Origin: Streptomyces sp. CB02261 | GTDB lineage: Bacteria; Actinomycetota; Actinomycetes; Streptomycetales; Streptomycetaceae | DNA length: 64,000 bases | Direction of reading: 5' to 3' | Assembly: GCF_001905665.1 (NCBI RefSeq) | Contig: NZ_LIVX01000002.1 | Coordinates: 321,420-385,419, forward strand | Notes under the pieces: model-generated | Database searches by the model: none | Told to the model about the DNA's origin: nothing | What the model saw: only the letters and a program-made list of their open reading frames with translations | Shown here: positions 25,323 to 34,043 of the stretch, in pieces | Position numbering within the stretch: the stretch's first letter is position 1 | Layout: each line of letters begins with the position of its first letter | Translations under genes and position numbers: made by a program

Positions 25323-26432
25323 TCAGTGCACCGGTACGACCTGCTTCTCCTCGGCGAAGTGGCACGCCGAGAAGTGGGCGGCCGGGGTGTCCTCGCCCTG
25401 GAAGCGCTGCGGGACCGCGAGCAGCGGCGTCTCCTGCGCGCACTTCTCCTGCGCCTTCCAGCACCGGGTGCGGAAGCTGCAGCCCGACGGCGGGTTCGCC
25501 GGCGAGGGGACGTCACCGGTGAGGATGATCCGCTCGCGGTGCGCGCGGGCCTCCGGGTCCGGCACGGGCACCGCGGAGAGCAGCGCCTGGGTGTACGGGT
25601 GCGTCGGGTGCTCGTAGATCTGCTCGTCCGTACCGATCTCGGCCATCTTGCCGAGGTACATGACGCCGACGCGGTCCGAGATGTGCCGGACGATCGACAG
25701 GTCGTGCGCGATGAAGAGGTAGGAGAGGTTGAACTCGTCCTGGAGCTTCTCCATCAGGTTGATGACCTGCGCCTGGACGGAGACGTCCAGGGCCGAGACC
25801 GGCTCGTCGCAGATGATGATCTCCGGGTTCAGCGCGAGGCCGCGGGCGATGCCGATGCGCTGGCGCTGACCGCCGGAGAACTGGTGCGGGTACCGGTTGA
25901 TGTATTCCGGGTTCAGACCGACGACGTCGAGCAGCTCCTGCACCTTGCGGCGCCGGTCGCCCTTCGGGGCCACCTCGGGGTGGATGTCGAAGGGCTCGCC
26001 GATGATGTCGCCGACCGTCATGCGCGGGTTCAGCGAGGTGTACGGGTCCTGGAACACCATCTGGATGTTGCGGCGGACGGCCTTCAGGGCGCGCCCGGAC
26101 AGCTTGGTGATGTCCTGGCCCTTGTAGAAGACCTCGCCGGCGGTGGCCCGCTCCAGGTTCATCAGGAGCTTGGCGACCGTGGACTTGCCACAGCCGGACT
26201 CGCCCACGATGCCGAGGGTCTCGCCCTGGAAGAGGTCGAAGGAGACCCCGTCCACGGCCTTGACCGCGCCGACCTGCTTCTTGAACAGGATGCCCTGCGT
26301 CAGCGGGAAGTGCTTCTTCAGGCCACGCACCTGGAGGATCGGCTCGCCGCGGCCCACGGGGGCCTCGATGGCGGCTACGGCCGCCGCCTCGGATGCGGCC
26401 ACGGCCTCGTCGTTCTTGCTGAGGTCAGCCAT
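25323..26432 (-). CDS. Oligopeptide/dipeptide ABC transporter ATP-binding protein (OppF/DppF type), operon 2
   Basis: 369 residues, colinear with the operon 1 paralogue after an N-terminal alanine-rich extension of about 25 residues. Walker [10 protein letters not shown], signature [17 protein letters not shown], Walker [16 protein letters not shown] (cysteine in place of alanine before DEP), oligo_HPY C-terminus with [14 protein letters not shown]. Overlaps the preceding ATPase gene by 8 nt. Terminal gene of operon 2. Confidence 0.93.
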   Translation of the reverse strand: MADLSKNDEAVAASEAAAVAAIEAPVGRGEPILQVRGLKKHFPLTQGILFKKQVGAVKAVDGVSFDLFQGETLGIVGESGCGKSTVAKLLMNLERATAGEVFYKGQDITKLSGRALKAVRRNIQMVFQDPYTSLNPRMTVGDIIGEPFDIHPEVAPKGDRRRKVQELLDVVGLNPEYINRYPHQFSGGQRQRIGIARGLALNPEIIICDEPVSALDVSVQAQVINLMEKLQDEFNLSYLFIAHDLSIVRHISDRVGVMYLGKMAEIGTDEQIYEHPTHPYTQALLSAVPVPDPEARAHRERIILTGDVPSPANPPSGCSFRTRCWKAQEKCAQETPLLAVPQRFQGEDTPAAHFSACHFAEEKQVVPVH

Positions 26433-27483
26433 GGATCGTCTCCTTCCAGAAGTGGCAGGCGCTCTTACGGCCCGGGAGATCCGCGCCGTCCTGCTCGGTG
26501 ACCGGCGCCAGGGCCGGGATCTCCGTACGGCAGATGTCCTGGGCCTTCGGGCAGCGCGGGTTGAAGGCGCAGCCGGAGGGCACCTTGAGCAGGTTGGGCG
26601 GGAGGCCCTTGATCGCGTAGAGCTCCTGGCCCTTCTGGTCCAGGCGCGGGATCGAGTCGAGGAGGCCGCGGGTGTACGGGTGGGCCGGGCGGCCGTACAG
26701 CTCGTGGACCGGCGCCTGCTCGACGATCCGGCCGGCGTACATCACGGCGATCTTGTCCGCGACGTCGGCGACGACGCCGAGGTCGTGGGTGATCAGGATC
26801 AGGCCCATGTTGTATTCCCGCTGGAGCTCCGCGAGGAGGTCCATGACCTGGGCCTGGACGGTCACGTCGAGAGCCGTGGTGGGCTCGTCGGCGATGATCA
26901 GGTCCGGCTCCAGGGCGAGGGCCATGGCGATCATGATGCGCTGGCGCATACCGCCGGAGAACTGGTGGGGGTAGTCGGAGACCCGCGCCGCGGCGGCGGG
27001 GATCTTGACCTTGTCCATCAGCTCGATGGCCTTGACCTTGGCGTCCTTCTTGGACAGGCCCTGGTGCACCCGGAACATCTCGCCGAGCTGGTAGCCGACG
27101 CTGAGGACCGGGTTGAGGGAGGACAGCGCGTCCTGGAAGATCATCGCGATCTTCCGGCCGCGGATCTGCCGGCGCTCCTCCTCGGACATCTTCAGCATGT
27201 CCTGGCCGCGGAACAGGATCTCGCCCTGCGGGATCTTCCCGGGCGGCATGTCGAGGATGCCCATGATGGCCTGCGCGGTCACGGACTTGCCGGAGCCGGA
27301 CTCGCCGAGGACGGCGAGGGTCTCGCCGGCGTTCACCGAGTAGTTGACGCCGTTGACCGCCTTGGCCACACCGTCACGGGTGTGGAACTCGACGTGCAGG
27401 TCGCGGACTTCGAGCAGCGGACCGTTGTGGTCGGAGCCGTCGCGCGGCGCGGGGACGGCCGCGGTCTTGTCGATGATGCTCAT
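26425..27483 (-). CDS. Oligopeptide/dipeptide ABC transporter ATP-binding protein (OppD/DppD type), operon 2
   Basis: 352 residues. N-terminal extension MSIIDKTAAVPAPRDGSDHNG, then LLEVRDLHVEFHTRDGVAKAVNGV, nearly identical to operon 1. Walker A GESGSGKSV, signature FSGGMRQRIMIAMALAL, Walker B DLIIADEPTTALDVT, C-terminal CAFNPRCPKAQDIC. Follows the permease gene after 14 bp and overlaps the next gene by 8 nt. Confidence 0.93.
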   Translation of the reverse strand: MSIIDKTAAVPAPRDGSDHNGPLLEVRDLHVEFHTRDGVAKAVNGVNYSVNAGETLAVLGESGSGKSVTAQAIMGILDMPPGKIPQGEILFRGQDMLKMSEEERRQIRGRKIAMIFQDALSSLNPVLSVGYQLGEMFRVHQGLSKKDAKVKAIELMDKVKIPAAAARVSDYPHQFSGGMRQRIMIAMALALEPDLIIADEPTTALDVTVQAQVMDLLAELQREYNMGLILITHDLGVVADVADKIAVMYAGRIVEQAPVHELYGRPAHPYTRGLLDSIPRLDQKGQELYAIKGLPPNLLKVPSGCAFNPRCPKAQDICRTEIPALAPVTEQDGADLPGRKSACHFWKETIHG

Positions 27484-27497
27484 CTTTTACGCCCTCC

Positions 27498-28451
27498 TCA
27501 GCGCAGCTTGGGGTCGAGGGCGTTGCGGACGGCTTCGCCGAGCATGATGAACGCCAGAACGGTGAGGCTCAGCATGATCGACGGGTACAGCAGGATGTGC
27601 TGCGACGTACGGATCGCCTGAACACCCGCGGAGATGTCGACACCCCACGAGACGGTCGGGGAGGCAAGGCCCAGTCCCAGGTAGGACAGGGTGGCCTCGG
27701 CCGAGATGTAGCCGCCGAGCGCGATGGTCGCGACGACGATCACGGGGGCCATGGCGTTCGGCAGGATGTGCCGGAAGAGGATCCGGGAGGTGCCGGCGCC
27801 GAGGGCCTTCGCCGCGTGGACGTAGTCGGCGTGCTTGACCGTGATCACGGCACCGCGCATGACGCGGGCCATCTGCGTCCAGCCGAGGAAGGCCAGGGCG
27901 AAGACGACGACCCAGACGGTGCGGTCGACGAACGCCTGCAGGACGACCATGGCGCCGAGGAGGAACGGGATACCGAAGAAGATGTCGGTGATCCGGGACA
28001 TGAGCGCGTCGATCCAGCCGCCGAAGTAGCCGGCGATCATGCCCGTGATGCCGCCGACGACGGTGACGATCGCGGTGACGCAGATGCCGACGATGATCGA
28101 GGCACGGGTGCCGTAGATCAGTCGGGCGTAGACGGAACGGCCCTGGATGTCGTAGCCGAGCCAGCCCTCGGAGCCGATGTTGCCGAGCTCCGGCTTGCCC
28201 ACGTAGTGACGGACGAGGTCACCGGTCGTGGGAGAGGCGCTGGTGAACAGGCTCGGGAAGGCGGCGATCAGCAGCAGGAAGAAGATCAGCACCGACGACA
28301 CGAGGAAGTACGGGTTGCGGCGCAGGTCGCTCCAGGCGTCGCCCCAGAGGCTGCGCGCCTTCTCGGCCTTGACGTCGGACACGTCCACCGAGGGGGTGGC
28401 GACGGCGTCCTCGGTGGCGGCCGCGGTCGCGGTCTTGGTCACGTCAGGCAT
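27498..28451 (-). CDS. Oligopeptide/dipeptide ABC transporter permease (OppC/DppC type), operon 2
   Basis: 317 residues. Polar N-terminus of about 45 residues, first helix YFLVSSVLIFFLLLIAAFPSLF, coupling loop AKALGAGTSRILFRHILPNAMAPVIVV, C-terminus LGEAVRNALDPKLR. The ATG overlaps the stop of the upstream permease gene by 8 nt exactly as in operon 1. Confidence 0.92.
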   Translation of the reverse strand: MPDVTKTATAAATEDAVATPSVDVSDVKAEKARSLWGDAWSDLRRNPYFLVSSVLIFFLLLIAAFPSLFTSASPTTGDLVRHYVGKPELGNIGSEGWLGYDIQGRSVYARLIYGTRASIIVGICVTAIVTVVGGITGMIAGYFGGWIDALMSRITDIFFGIPFLLGAMVVLQAFVDRTVWVVVFALAFLGWTQMARVMRGAVITVKHADYVHAAKALGAGTSRILFRHILPNAMAPVIVVATIALGGYISAEATLSYLGLGLASPTVSWGVDISAGVQAIRTSQHILLYPSIMLSLTVLAFIMLGEAVRNALDPKLR

Positions 28452-29379
28452 ACCGGATCCTCGGGTCCAGGACCGCGTACAGCAGGTCGATGAGCAGGCT
28501 GGTGATGAGGTAGACGACCACCAGGATGGTGACGAGGCCGACCAGGGTCGTGCCCTCGCGCCGGGTGATCGACTCGTAGATCAGACCGCCGACGCCCTTG
28601 ACGTTGAAGATGCCTTCGGTGACGACCGCGCCGCCCATCAGGGCGCCGATGTCGGTGCCGAGGAAGGTGACGACCGGGATCAGCGAGTTGCGCATCAGGT
28701 GGACGCCGATGACACGGCGCTTCGGCAGGCCCTTGGCGACCGCCGTGCGCATGTAGTCCGCGCGGAGGTTCTCCGCCATGGAGGTGCGGGTGAGCCGCGC
28801 CACATAGGCAAGGGAGAGACCGCCGAGGACGATGGCCGGAGCGATCATCTCGGACAGCAACTGGTCGTTGCTGACGTTCGGCGCGATCCAGTCGAGCTGG
28901 AAGGCGAACACCATCTTGATGATGAAGCCGAGCACGAAGACCGGGATCGAGATGATCAGCAGCGTGAAGATCAGGATCGCGTTGTCGGCCAGACGGCCGG
29001 CGCGGAGACCGGCGATGACGCCGAGGCCGATGCCGAAGATCAGCTCGACGGCGAAGGCGAGCGCTGCGAGCTGCAGCGTGACGGGGAACGCGTCCCCCAG
29101 CACCTCGGTGACGGGACGGTCGTTGCGGATCTGCGTCCCGAAGTCGAAGTGGAAGAGGATCCCGGTGATGTAGTCCCAGTACTGCTTCAGGATGTGCTGG
29201 TCGAGACCGAGCTTGTGTCTGATCTCCGCGATGGTGGCGGGCGACGCGCCCTTGTCACCGAACAGTCCGGCCACGGGGTCGCCGGGCAGGCTGTAGACCA
29301 TGAGGAAGATCAGCAGGGTTGTCCCGAAAAAGACCGGGATCATCTGGAGCAGTCGTCGTGCGACATAGCGCCCCATCAT
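28444..29379 (-). CDS. Oligopeptide/dipeptide ABC transporter permease (OppB/DppB type), operon 2
   Basis: 311 residues starting MMGRYVARRLLQMIPVFFGTTLLIF and ending DLLYAVLDPRIRYA. Coupling loop MRTAVAKGLPKRRVIGVHLMRNSLIPV. Two ATG codons are adjacent (29379, 29376); either may serve. A 168-bp hairpin-rich gap separates it from the binding-protein gene. Confidence 0.93.
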   Translation of the reverse strand: MMGRYVARRLLQMIPVFFGTTLLIFLMVYSLPGDPVAGLFGDKGASPATIAEIRHKLGLDQHILKQYWDYITGILFHFDFGTQIRNDRPVTEVLGDAFPVTLQLAALAFAVELIFGIGLGVIAGLRAGRLADNAILIFTLLIISIPVFVLGFIIKMVFAFQLDWIAPNVSNDQLLSEMIAPAIVLGGLSLAYVARLTRTSMAENLRADYMRTAVAKGLPKRRVIGVHLMRNSLIPVVTFLGTDIGALMGGAVVTEGIFNVKGVGGLIYESITRREGTTLVGLVTILVVVYLITSLLIDLLYAVLDPRIRYA

Positions 29380-29410
29380 GCCTCCGTTGAGATGTGACGG
29401 CCGCAGCCGA

Positions 29411-29520
29411 GGGCCCTCCCACGACAGCCCGGCCCGTTTCCGGGCACGGCGATGTCGTGGAAGGGCCCCCCAGCCACTGCGTAAGGCACCGAGACGGGAC
29501 TGACGTTCCGTCAGTCCCGT
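29411..29520 (-). promoter_or_regulatory. Two intercistronic hairpins after the operon 2 binding-protein gene
   Basis: A 16-bp stem with one mismatch (29411-29426 with 29453-29468), whose loop holds a further CCCGG/CCGGG stem, and a perfect 12-bp stem (29494-29505 with 29509-29520) with loop TTC. They lie between the binding-protein and permease genes. Confidence 0.6.
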
Positions 29521-29547
29521 GACGGCGTGCGGACTACGCTTGGGTGA

Positions 29548-31188
29548 TTACTTCTTGACCTCGACGCCGGTCAGGATCGGGTCGCCGTCCTGACCGTAAG
29601 CCACGCCCGAAACCTTCTCGGAGTAGCCCGCGTTGACCTTGTAGTACCAGAGCGGGATGGACGGCATGTAGTTGACCAGGTCCTTCTCGATGGCCTGGAA
29701 CTGCTTGACCGAGTCGTCCAGCGTCGCCGCGGAGTCAGCCTTGGCGATCTTGGCGTCCAGCGCCTTGTTGGAGAAGTCGCCCTGGTTGCCCGCCGCACCC
29801 GTGCGGAACAGGTCCGAGATGAAGTTGGCGTTCACCGGGTAGTCGAGCACCCAGCCGGAGCGGTAGAGCGACTTGACCTGCTTCGTCTTACGAGCGGTCA
29901 GGTCGGCCTGGAAGTCCGGCTTGCCGTCGCCGACACACTTGACGCCGGTGGCCTGGGTGATGGAGTTGCAGACAGCGTCCACCCACTCCTTGTGGCCACC
30001 GTCGGCGTTGAACTGGATGGAGATGGCGTTGTTCGGGACACCGCCGCCGGCCTTGATGAGCTCCTTGGCCTTGGCCGGGTCGAACTTGGTGACGCCGGCG
30101 CCACCGTCCTCCTGGTAGCCCAGGACACCCTTGGCGACCCAGCCGGTCGCGGGCTCACGCGTACCCTGCAGCACCGTCTTGGTGATGGTGGCGCGGTCGA
30201 TCGCCATCGAAAGACCCTGGATGACGCGCGGGTCGATCTGCTTCGGCTTCTTCCACTGGTCGGCGTAGAAGGCGACGGCCATGGTCTGGATCGCGGAGTA
30301 CGGCTGGTCCACGGCGCGGTCGCCGAGGTCCTGGCGGTAGACCGGGAGGTCCTTCGGCGCGATCTGACGCAGGACGTCGACGTTGCCGGACTTCAGGTCC
30401 TCGTACGCGGCCTCGAGGGTGGTGTAGTTCTTGAAGACCACACCGCCGTTCTTCGCCTTGTTCGGGCCCTTGTAGCCGTCGAATCGAGTGATCTCGATCT
30501 TCTTCTTGTGGTCCCAGCTCTTGAACTTGTAGGGACCGTTGCCGACCGGCTTCTGGCCGCCCGCGGCCGGGTCCTTGTAGAAGGACTCGGGGAGCGGGGC
30601 GAAGACGATGTAGGCGAGCTTGTGGCCGAAGTACGGGACGGCCTTCGCGAGCTCGATCTTGAAGGTGGTCTCGTCGACGACGGTCAGACCCTCGAGCTTG
30701 TCGGCGGTGGGCTTGGCGCCCTCAGCCTCGGGGTGGACCTTCTCGAAGCCCTTGATGTCCGCGAACCAGGACGAGAGGCCCTGGGCGTTCTTGATGTTGG
30801 CGTTCCAGTTCCACGCGTCCACGTAGGACTTGGACGTCACCGGGGTGCCGTCGTGGAAGGTCCAGCCCGGCTTGAGCTTGACGGTCCAGGTCTTCGAGTC
30901 CGTCGTGGTGACCGACTCGGCGTTGATCATCTCCAGCGAGCCGTCAGCCTTGTAGTCGACCAGGGTCGAGAACAGGCCGGCCATCACGGCGGAGCCGTTG
31001 GACTCCATCGTGTCACCGGTGAGCAGGGGCTTCTCAGGCTCTCCCAGCTCGACGGAGAAGATTCCGTTCGGGTCAACAGCGCCCTTGGCGTCGTCGCCGG
31101 TCCCGCTCTTACCCCCGCCACAGGCGGTCGCAGCAAGGGCAACGATGATCGCGCCCGTTACCCACTTGGCGCTCTTGGCACCGCGCAT
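29548..31188 (-). CDS. Peptide-binding lipoprotein (SBP family 5), operon 2
   Basis: 546 residues from ATG 31188, which has a GAGGAGG RBS; a 52-codon upstream extension in frame has no RBS and no signal peptide and is rejected. Signal MRGAKSAKWVTGAIIVALAATAC with lipidation cysteine 23, closely matching the operon 1 paralogue. Family segments KPGWTFHDGTPVTSKSYVDAWNWN, GNGPYKFKSWDHKKKIEITRFDGY and QGLSMAIDRATITKTVLQGTREPATGW. Likely peptide ligand. First gene of operon 2, 615 bp downstream of typA. Confidence 0.93.
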   Translation of the reverse strand: MRGAKSAKWVTGAIIVALAATACGGGKSGTGDDAKGAVDPNGIFSVELGEPEKPLLTGDTMESNGSAVMAGLFSTLVDYKADGSLEMINAESVTTTDSKTWTVKLKPGWTFHDGTPVTSKSYVDAWNWNANIKNAQGLSSWFADIKGFEKVHPEAEGAKPTADKLEGLTVVDETTFKIELAKAVPYFGHKLAYIVFAPLPESFYKDPAAGGQKPVGNGPYKFKSWDHKKKIEITRFDGYKGPNKAKNGGVVFKNYTTLEAAYEDLKSGNVDVLRQIAPKDLPVYRQDLGDRAVDQPYSAIQTMAVAFYADQWKKPKQIDPRVIQGLSMAIDRATITKTVLQGTREPATGWVAKGVLGYQEDGGAGVTKFDPAKAKELIKAGGGVPNNAISIQFNADGGHKEWVDAVCNSITQATGVKCVGDGKPDFQADLTARKTKQVKSLYRSGWVLDYPVNANFISDLFRTGAAGNQGDFSNKALDAKIAKADSAATLDDSVKQFQAIEKDLVNYMPSIPLWYYKVNAGYSEKVSGVAYGQDGDPILTGVEVKK

Positions 31189-31372
31189 GGGTTCCTCCTC
31201 ATGAGTCCACTTTGTCACTACAAGAGGGGCACTCCGAGTTTCGCCGACACCCCTGACGGCTTTGGACTCAAGTGCCCCGAGTGTGCTCGTGAGTCGGCAC
31301 TCCCCACAGTGCGTGACCCATTGACCCGAGCTCAATGGAGCCAACTATTAAGTACGTCCGGGCCGTAAACCA

Positions 31373-31382
31373 CACTTAAGTG
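31373..31382. promoter_or_regulatory. Palindrome CACTTAAGTG upstream of operon 2
   Basis: Perfect 10-bp palindrome about 185 bp upstream of the binding-protein start. It shares the ACTTA half-site with the palindrome upstream of operon 1, suggesting a common regulator. Confidence 0.35.
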
Positions 31383-31544
31383 GTCTCGTTTTGACAACAT
31401 CACCTTGCCCTCAGATACCGAAATCCGGACAAAGTGAGCACAGACAGACACCCCCGAAACGGACCGTTAACACACGTACCGGAGAGCGATGGCCGATATG
31501 CGGACACCTGGCCCTCGAAATGAAGTTGACTGAACTTGACGAAA

Positions 31545-31582
31545 AGCCCGGATCCCCACAGCTGTCCGTGGGGGTCCGGGCT
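31545..31582 (-). terminator. Rho-independent terminator of typA
   Basis: 15-bp stem with one G:T pair (31545-31559 with 31568-31582), loop of 8 nt, followed on the minus strand by TTTTC. It lies about 220 nt after the typA stop, so the tandem array sits in the typA 3' UTR. Confidence 0.75.
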
Positions 31583-31691
31583 CGATGCTGACGTCATGTC
31601 AGCAGAGAGCGGCGAAGATCACAGGCCCGTGACCTACCCCGCCGCTCTCGACCGTATGCGTGCCTGTTCAGCCGTTCTCGTGGCTCAGGCG

Positions 31692-31810
31692 TTGTGGGTA
31701 CTCAGACGTGCTCAGCACCAGGCGTTCCCGGCGCTGAGCCGCGCTTCCTGACACTGGGCGTGCCCGAAGCTCAGGCGTTCCTGACGCTCGGCGTGCTCGA
31801 CGCTCAGGCG
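31692..31810 (-). repeat. 33-nt tandem array at the typA 3' end
   Basis: Units 31692-31724, 31725-31744 (truncated, 20 nt), 31745-31777 and 31778-31810; the last two match at about 29 of 33 positions. On the minus strand three of the units carry a close copy of AACGCCTG(A), which in the last unit is the final codons and stop of typA (31804-31806). Confidence 0.75.
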
Positions 31811-33705
31811 TTCTTGGCGCGGGAGGTCGCACGGCCACGCGCGTTCTGGTCCAGGATGACCTTGCGGATACGCACGGCCTCCGGGGTGACCTCGACGCAC
31901 TCGTCGTCGCGGCAGAACTCCAGCGACTGCTCGAGCGACAGCTTCCGCGGCGGGACGATCGCCTCGAAGGAGTCGGCGGAGGCGGAGCGCATGTTGGTGA
32001 GCTTCTTCTCCTTGGTGATGTTCACGTCCATGTCGTCGGAGCGCGAGTTCTCGCCGACGATCATGCCCTCGTACACCTCGGTGCCGGGGTCGGTGAACAG
32101 GACGCCGCGCTCCTGGAGGTTGGTCATCGCGAAGGCGGTGACGGCACCGGCGCGGTCGGCGACCAGCGAACCGTTGTTACGGGTCGTCAGCGTGCCGAAC
32201 CACGGCTCGTGGCCCTCGTGGATCGAGTGGGCGATGCCCGTACCGCGGGTGTTGGTGAGGAACTCCGTACGGAAGCCGATGAGGCCACGGGACGGAACGA
32301 CGAACTCCATGCGGACCCAGCCGGAGCCGTGGTTCGACATGTTGTCCATGCGACCCTTGCGGACACCCATGAGCTGCGTGACGGCGCCCATGTGCTCCTC
32401 GGGCACGTCGACCGTGAGGCGCTCGACCGGCTCGTGCACCTTGCCGTCGACCATCTTCGTGACGACCTGCGGCTTGCCGATGGTGAGCTCGAAGCCCTCG
32501 CGGCGCATCTGCTCGACCAGGATGGCGAGCGCGAGCTCACCACGGCCCTGGACCTCCCAGGCGTCCGGGCGCTCGGTGTCGAGGACGCGGAGCGAGACGT
32601 TACCGATGAGCTCGCGGTCCAGGCGGTCCTTCACCTGGCGGGCGGTGACCTTGCGGTTCTTGACCGCGGACTTGGCGTCCGCGCCCTTGCCGGTGCCACC
32701 GCGGCCGACGAGCGGCGAGGTGTTCGTACCGATGGTCATGGAGATGGCCGGCTGGTCGACCGTGATCAGCGGCAGCGCGATCGGGTTCTCCGGGTCGGCC
32801 AGGGTCTCGCCGATCATGATGTCGGGGATACCGGCGACGGCGCAGATGTCACCGGGGCCGGCGACCTCGGCGGGCTTGCGGGTGAGCGCCTCGGTCATCA
32901 TCAGCTCGGTGATGCGGACGTTGGAGATCGTGCCGTCCCGCTTGATCCACGCGACCGTCTGGCCCTTGCGCAGCTCGCCCTGCTCGACGCGGAGCAGCGC
33001 GATGCGGCCGAGGAAGTTGTCGGCGTCCAGGTTGGTGACGTGGGCCTGGAGGGGCGCGTCCTCGTCGTACGAGGGGGCCGGGACGTGCTCCAGGATGGTG
33101 GAGAAGAACGGCTCCAGGCTGTCGCTGTCGGCGGGGACCGTGCCGTTCTCCGGCTTGGTCAGCGAGGCGATGCCGTCACGGCCGCAGGCGTAGACGATCG
33201 GGAACTCGATCTGGTCCTCGTCGGCGTCCAGGTCGAGGAAGAGGTCGTAGGTCTCGTTGACGACCTCGTCGATCCGGGAGTCCGGGCGGTCCGTCTTGTT
33301 GATGCAGAGGATGACGGGCAGGCGCTGCTGGAGAGCCTTGCGCAGCACGAAGCGGGTCTGCGGGAGCGGACCCTCGGAGGCGTCCACGAGCAGGACGACC
33401 GCGTCCACCATCGAGAGACCGCGCTCGACCTCGCCACCGAAGTCGGCGTGGCCCGGGGTGTCGATGATGTTGATCGTGATCGGGGCCCCGCCGTCCTTGG
33501 GGTGATACTTCACCGCCGTGTTCTTGGCGAGGATCGTGATGCCCTTCTCACGCTCCAGGTCGTTCGAGTCCATCATGCGGTCGTCGAGCTGCTGGTGGGC
33601 GGCGAAGGCACCGGCCTGCTTGAGCATGGCGTCGACGATGGTCGTCTTGCCGTGGTCGACGTGGGCGACGATGGCGACGTTACGGATGTCGTGGCGCGTG
33701 GGCAT
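31804..33705 (-). CDS. typA: Translational GTPase TypA/BipA
   Basis: 633 residues. Ribosome-associated GTPase of the EF-G/LepA class, involved in 50S biogenesis under stress. G1 is AHVDHGKTT (14-22), G3 [15 protein letters not shown]4 NKTD. The EF-G-like domains and the TypA-specific C-terminal region ([21 protein letters not shown], then [37 protein letters not shown]) are complete. ATG 33705 is the normal family start. Monocistronic with a clear terminator downstream. Confidence 0.96.
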   Translation of the reverse strand: MPTRHDIRNVAIVAHVDHGKTTIVDAMLKQAGAFAAHQQLDDRMMDSNDLEREKGITILAKNTAVKYHPKDGGAPITINIIDTPGHADFGGEVERGLSMVDAVVLLVDASEGPLPQTRFVLRKALQQRLPVILCINKTDRPDSRIDEVVNETYDLFLDLDADEDQIEFPIVYACGRDGIASLTKPENGTVPADSDSLEPFFSTILEHVPAPSYDEDAPLQAHVTNLDADNFLGRIALLRVEQGELRKGQTVAWIKRDGTISNVRITELMMTEALTRKPAEVAGPGDICAVAGIPDIMIGETLADPENPIALPLITVDQPAISMTIGTNTSPLVGRGGTGKGADAKSAVKNRKVTARQVKDRLDRELIGNVSLRVLDTERPDAWEVQGRGELALAILVEQMRREGFELTIGKPQVVTKMVDGKVHEPVERLTVDVPEEHMGAVTQLMGVRKGRMDNMSNHGSGWVRMEFVVPSRGLIGFRTEFLTNTRGTGIAHSIHEGHEPWFGTLTTRNNGSLVADRAGAVTAFAMTNLQERGVLFTDPGTEVYEGMIVGENSRSDDMDVNITKEKKLTNMRSASADSFEAIVPPRKLSLEQSLEFCRDDECVEVTPEAVRIRKVILDQNARGRATSRAKNA

Positions 33706-34043
33706 GGGTGCTTGCGCTTCTCTCGGATCGTGGGATGCGGCGTCAGTTCCTCGTACGCCCGCCGGGCGGACGCGCCACGGCTATGTCCCATGGTACGGGG
33801 CTGCCACGCAAGGGGCTTCCCCGCCCGGATTTGAGAGGGTCTACTGGGGGGTTTCCCGTCGCGCCCGGGGTGCGGCGCGACGGAGGTACGACAGAGGTAC
33901 GACGGCGGTGCACGTGCGGGGCGACTGCGGAGTGACAGTGGACGGGCCGGGTCAAGCGGCCGACGCGATCCTGCCCGCCGGGATCACCGGCGGGCAAGGA
34001 ACTTGAGCTGCTTCTGAGGTTGTGACCTGCGGTTTCAGAGCTT
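33706..34043. other. typA upstream region
   Basis: 338 bp. Holds the typA promoter region and, at 33972-33996, a 10-bp stem with loop GATCA that should terminate the orphan binding-protein gene. No coding sequence is supported. Confidence 0.55.
33972..33996 (-). terminator. Hairpin terminator of the orphan binding-protein gene
   Basis: TGCCCGCCGG / CCGGCGGGCA stem with loop GATCA, 48 nt past the stop. Confidence 0.6.

Larger units (their letters stand above)
31189..31803. other. Long typA-operon 2 intergenic region
   Basis: 615 bp. From the operon 2 side: an AT-rich upstream region with a CACTTAAGTG palindrome (31373-31382), then the typA terminator (31545-31582), then a 33-nt tandem array that reaches the typA stop codon. 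No gene is supported; open frames here are short and featureless. Confidence 0.6.

Noticed and set aside
19391..31188. Direct identification of one transporter operon as bldKABCDE
   Set aside because: Gene order (binding protein first) differs from the bldK order I recall, and sequence comparison is not possible here.
31694..31850. 11-residue repeat peptide (FLTLGVxxAQA) read through the typA array
   Set aside because: Consequence of a 33-nt period being a multiple of three; the frame runs antisense to typA and has no RBS.
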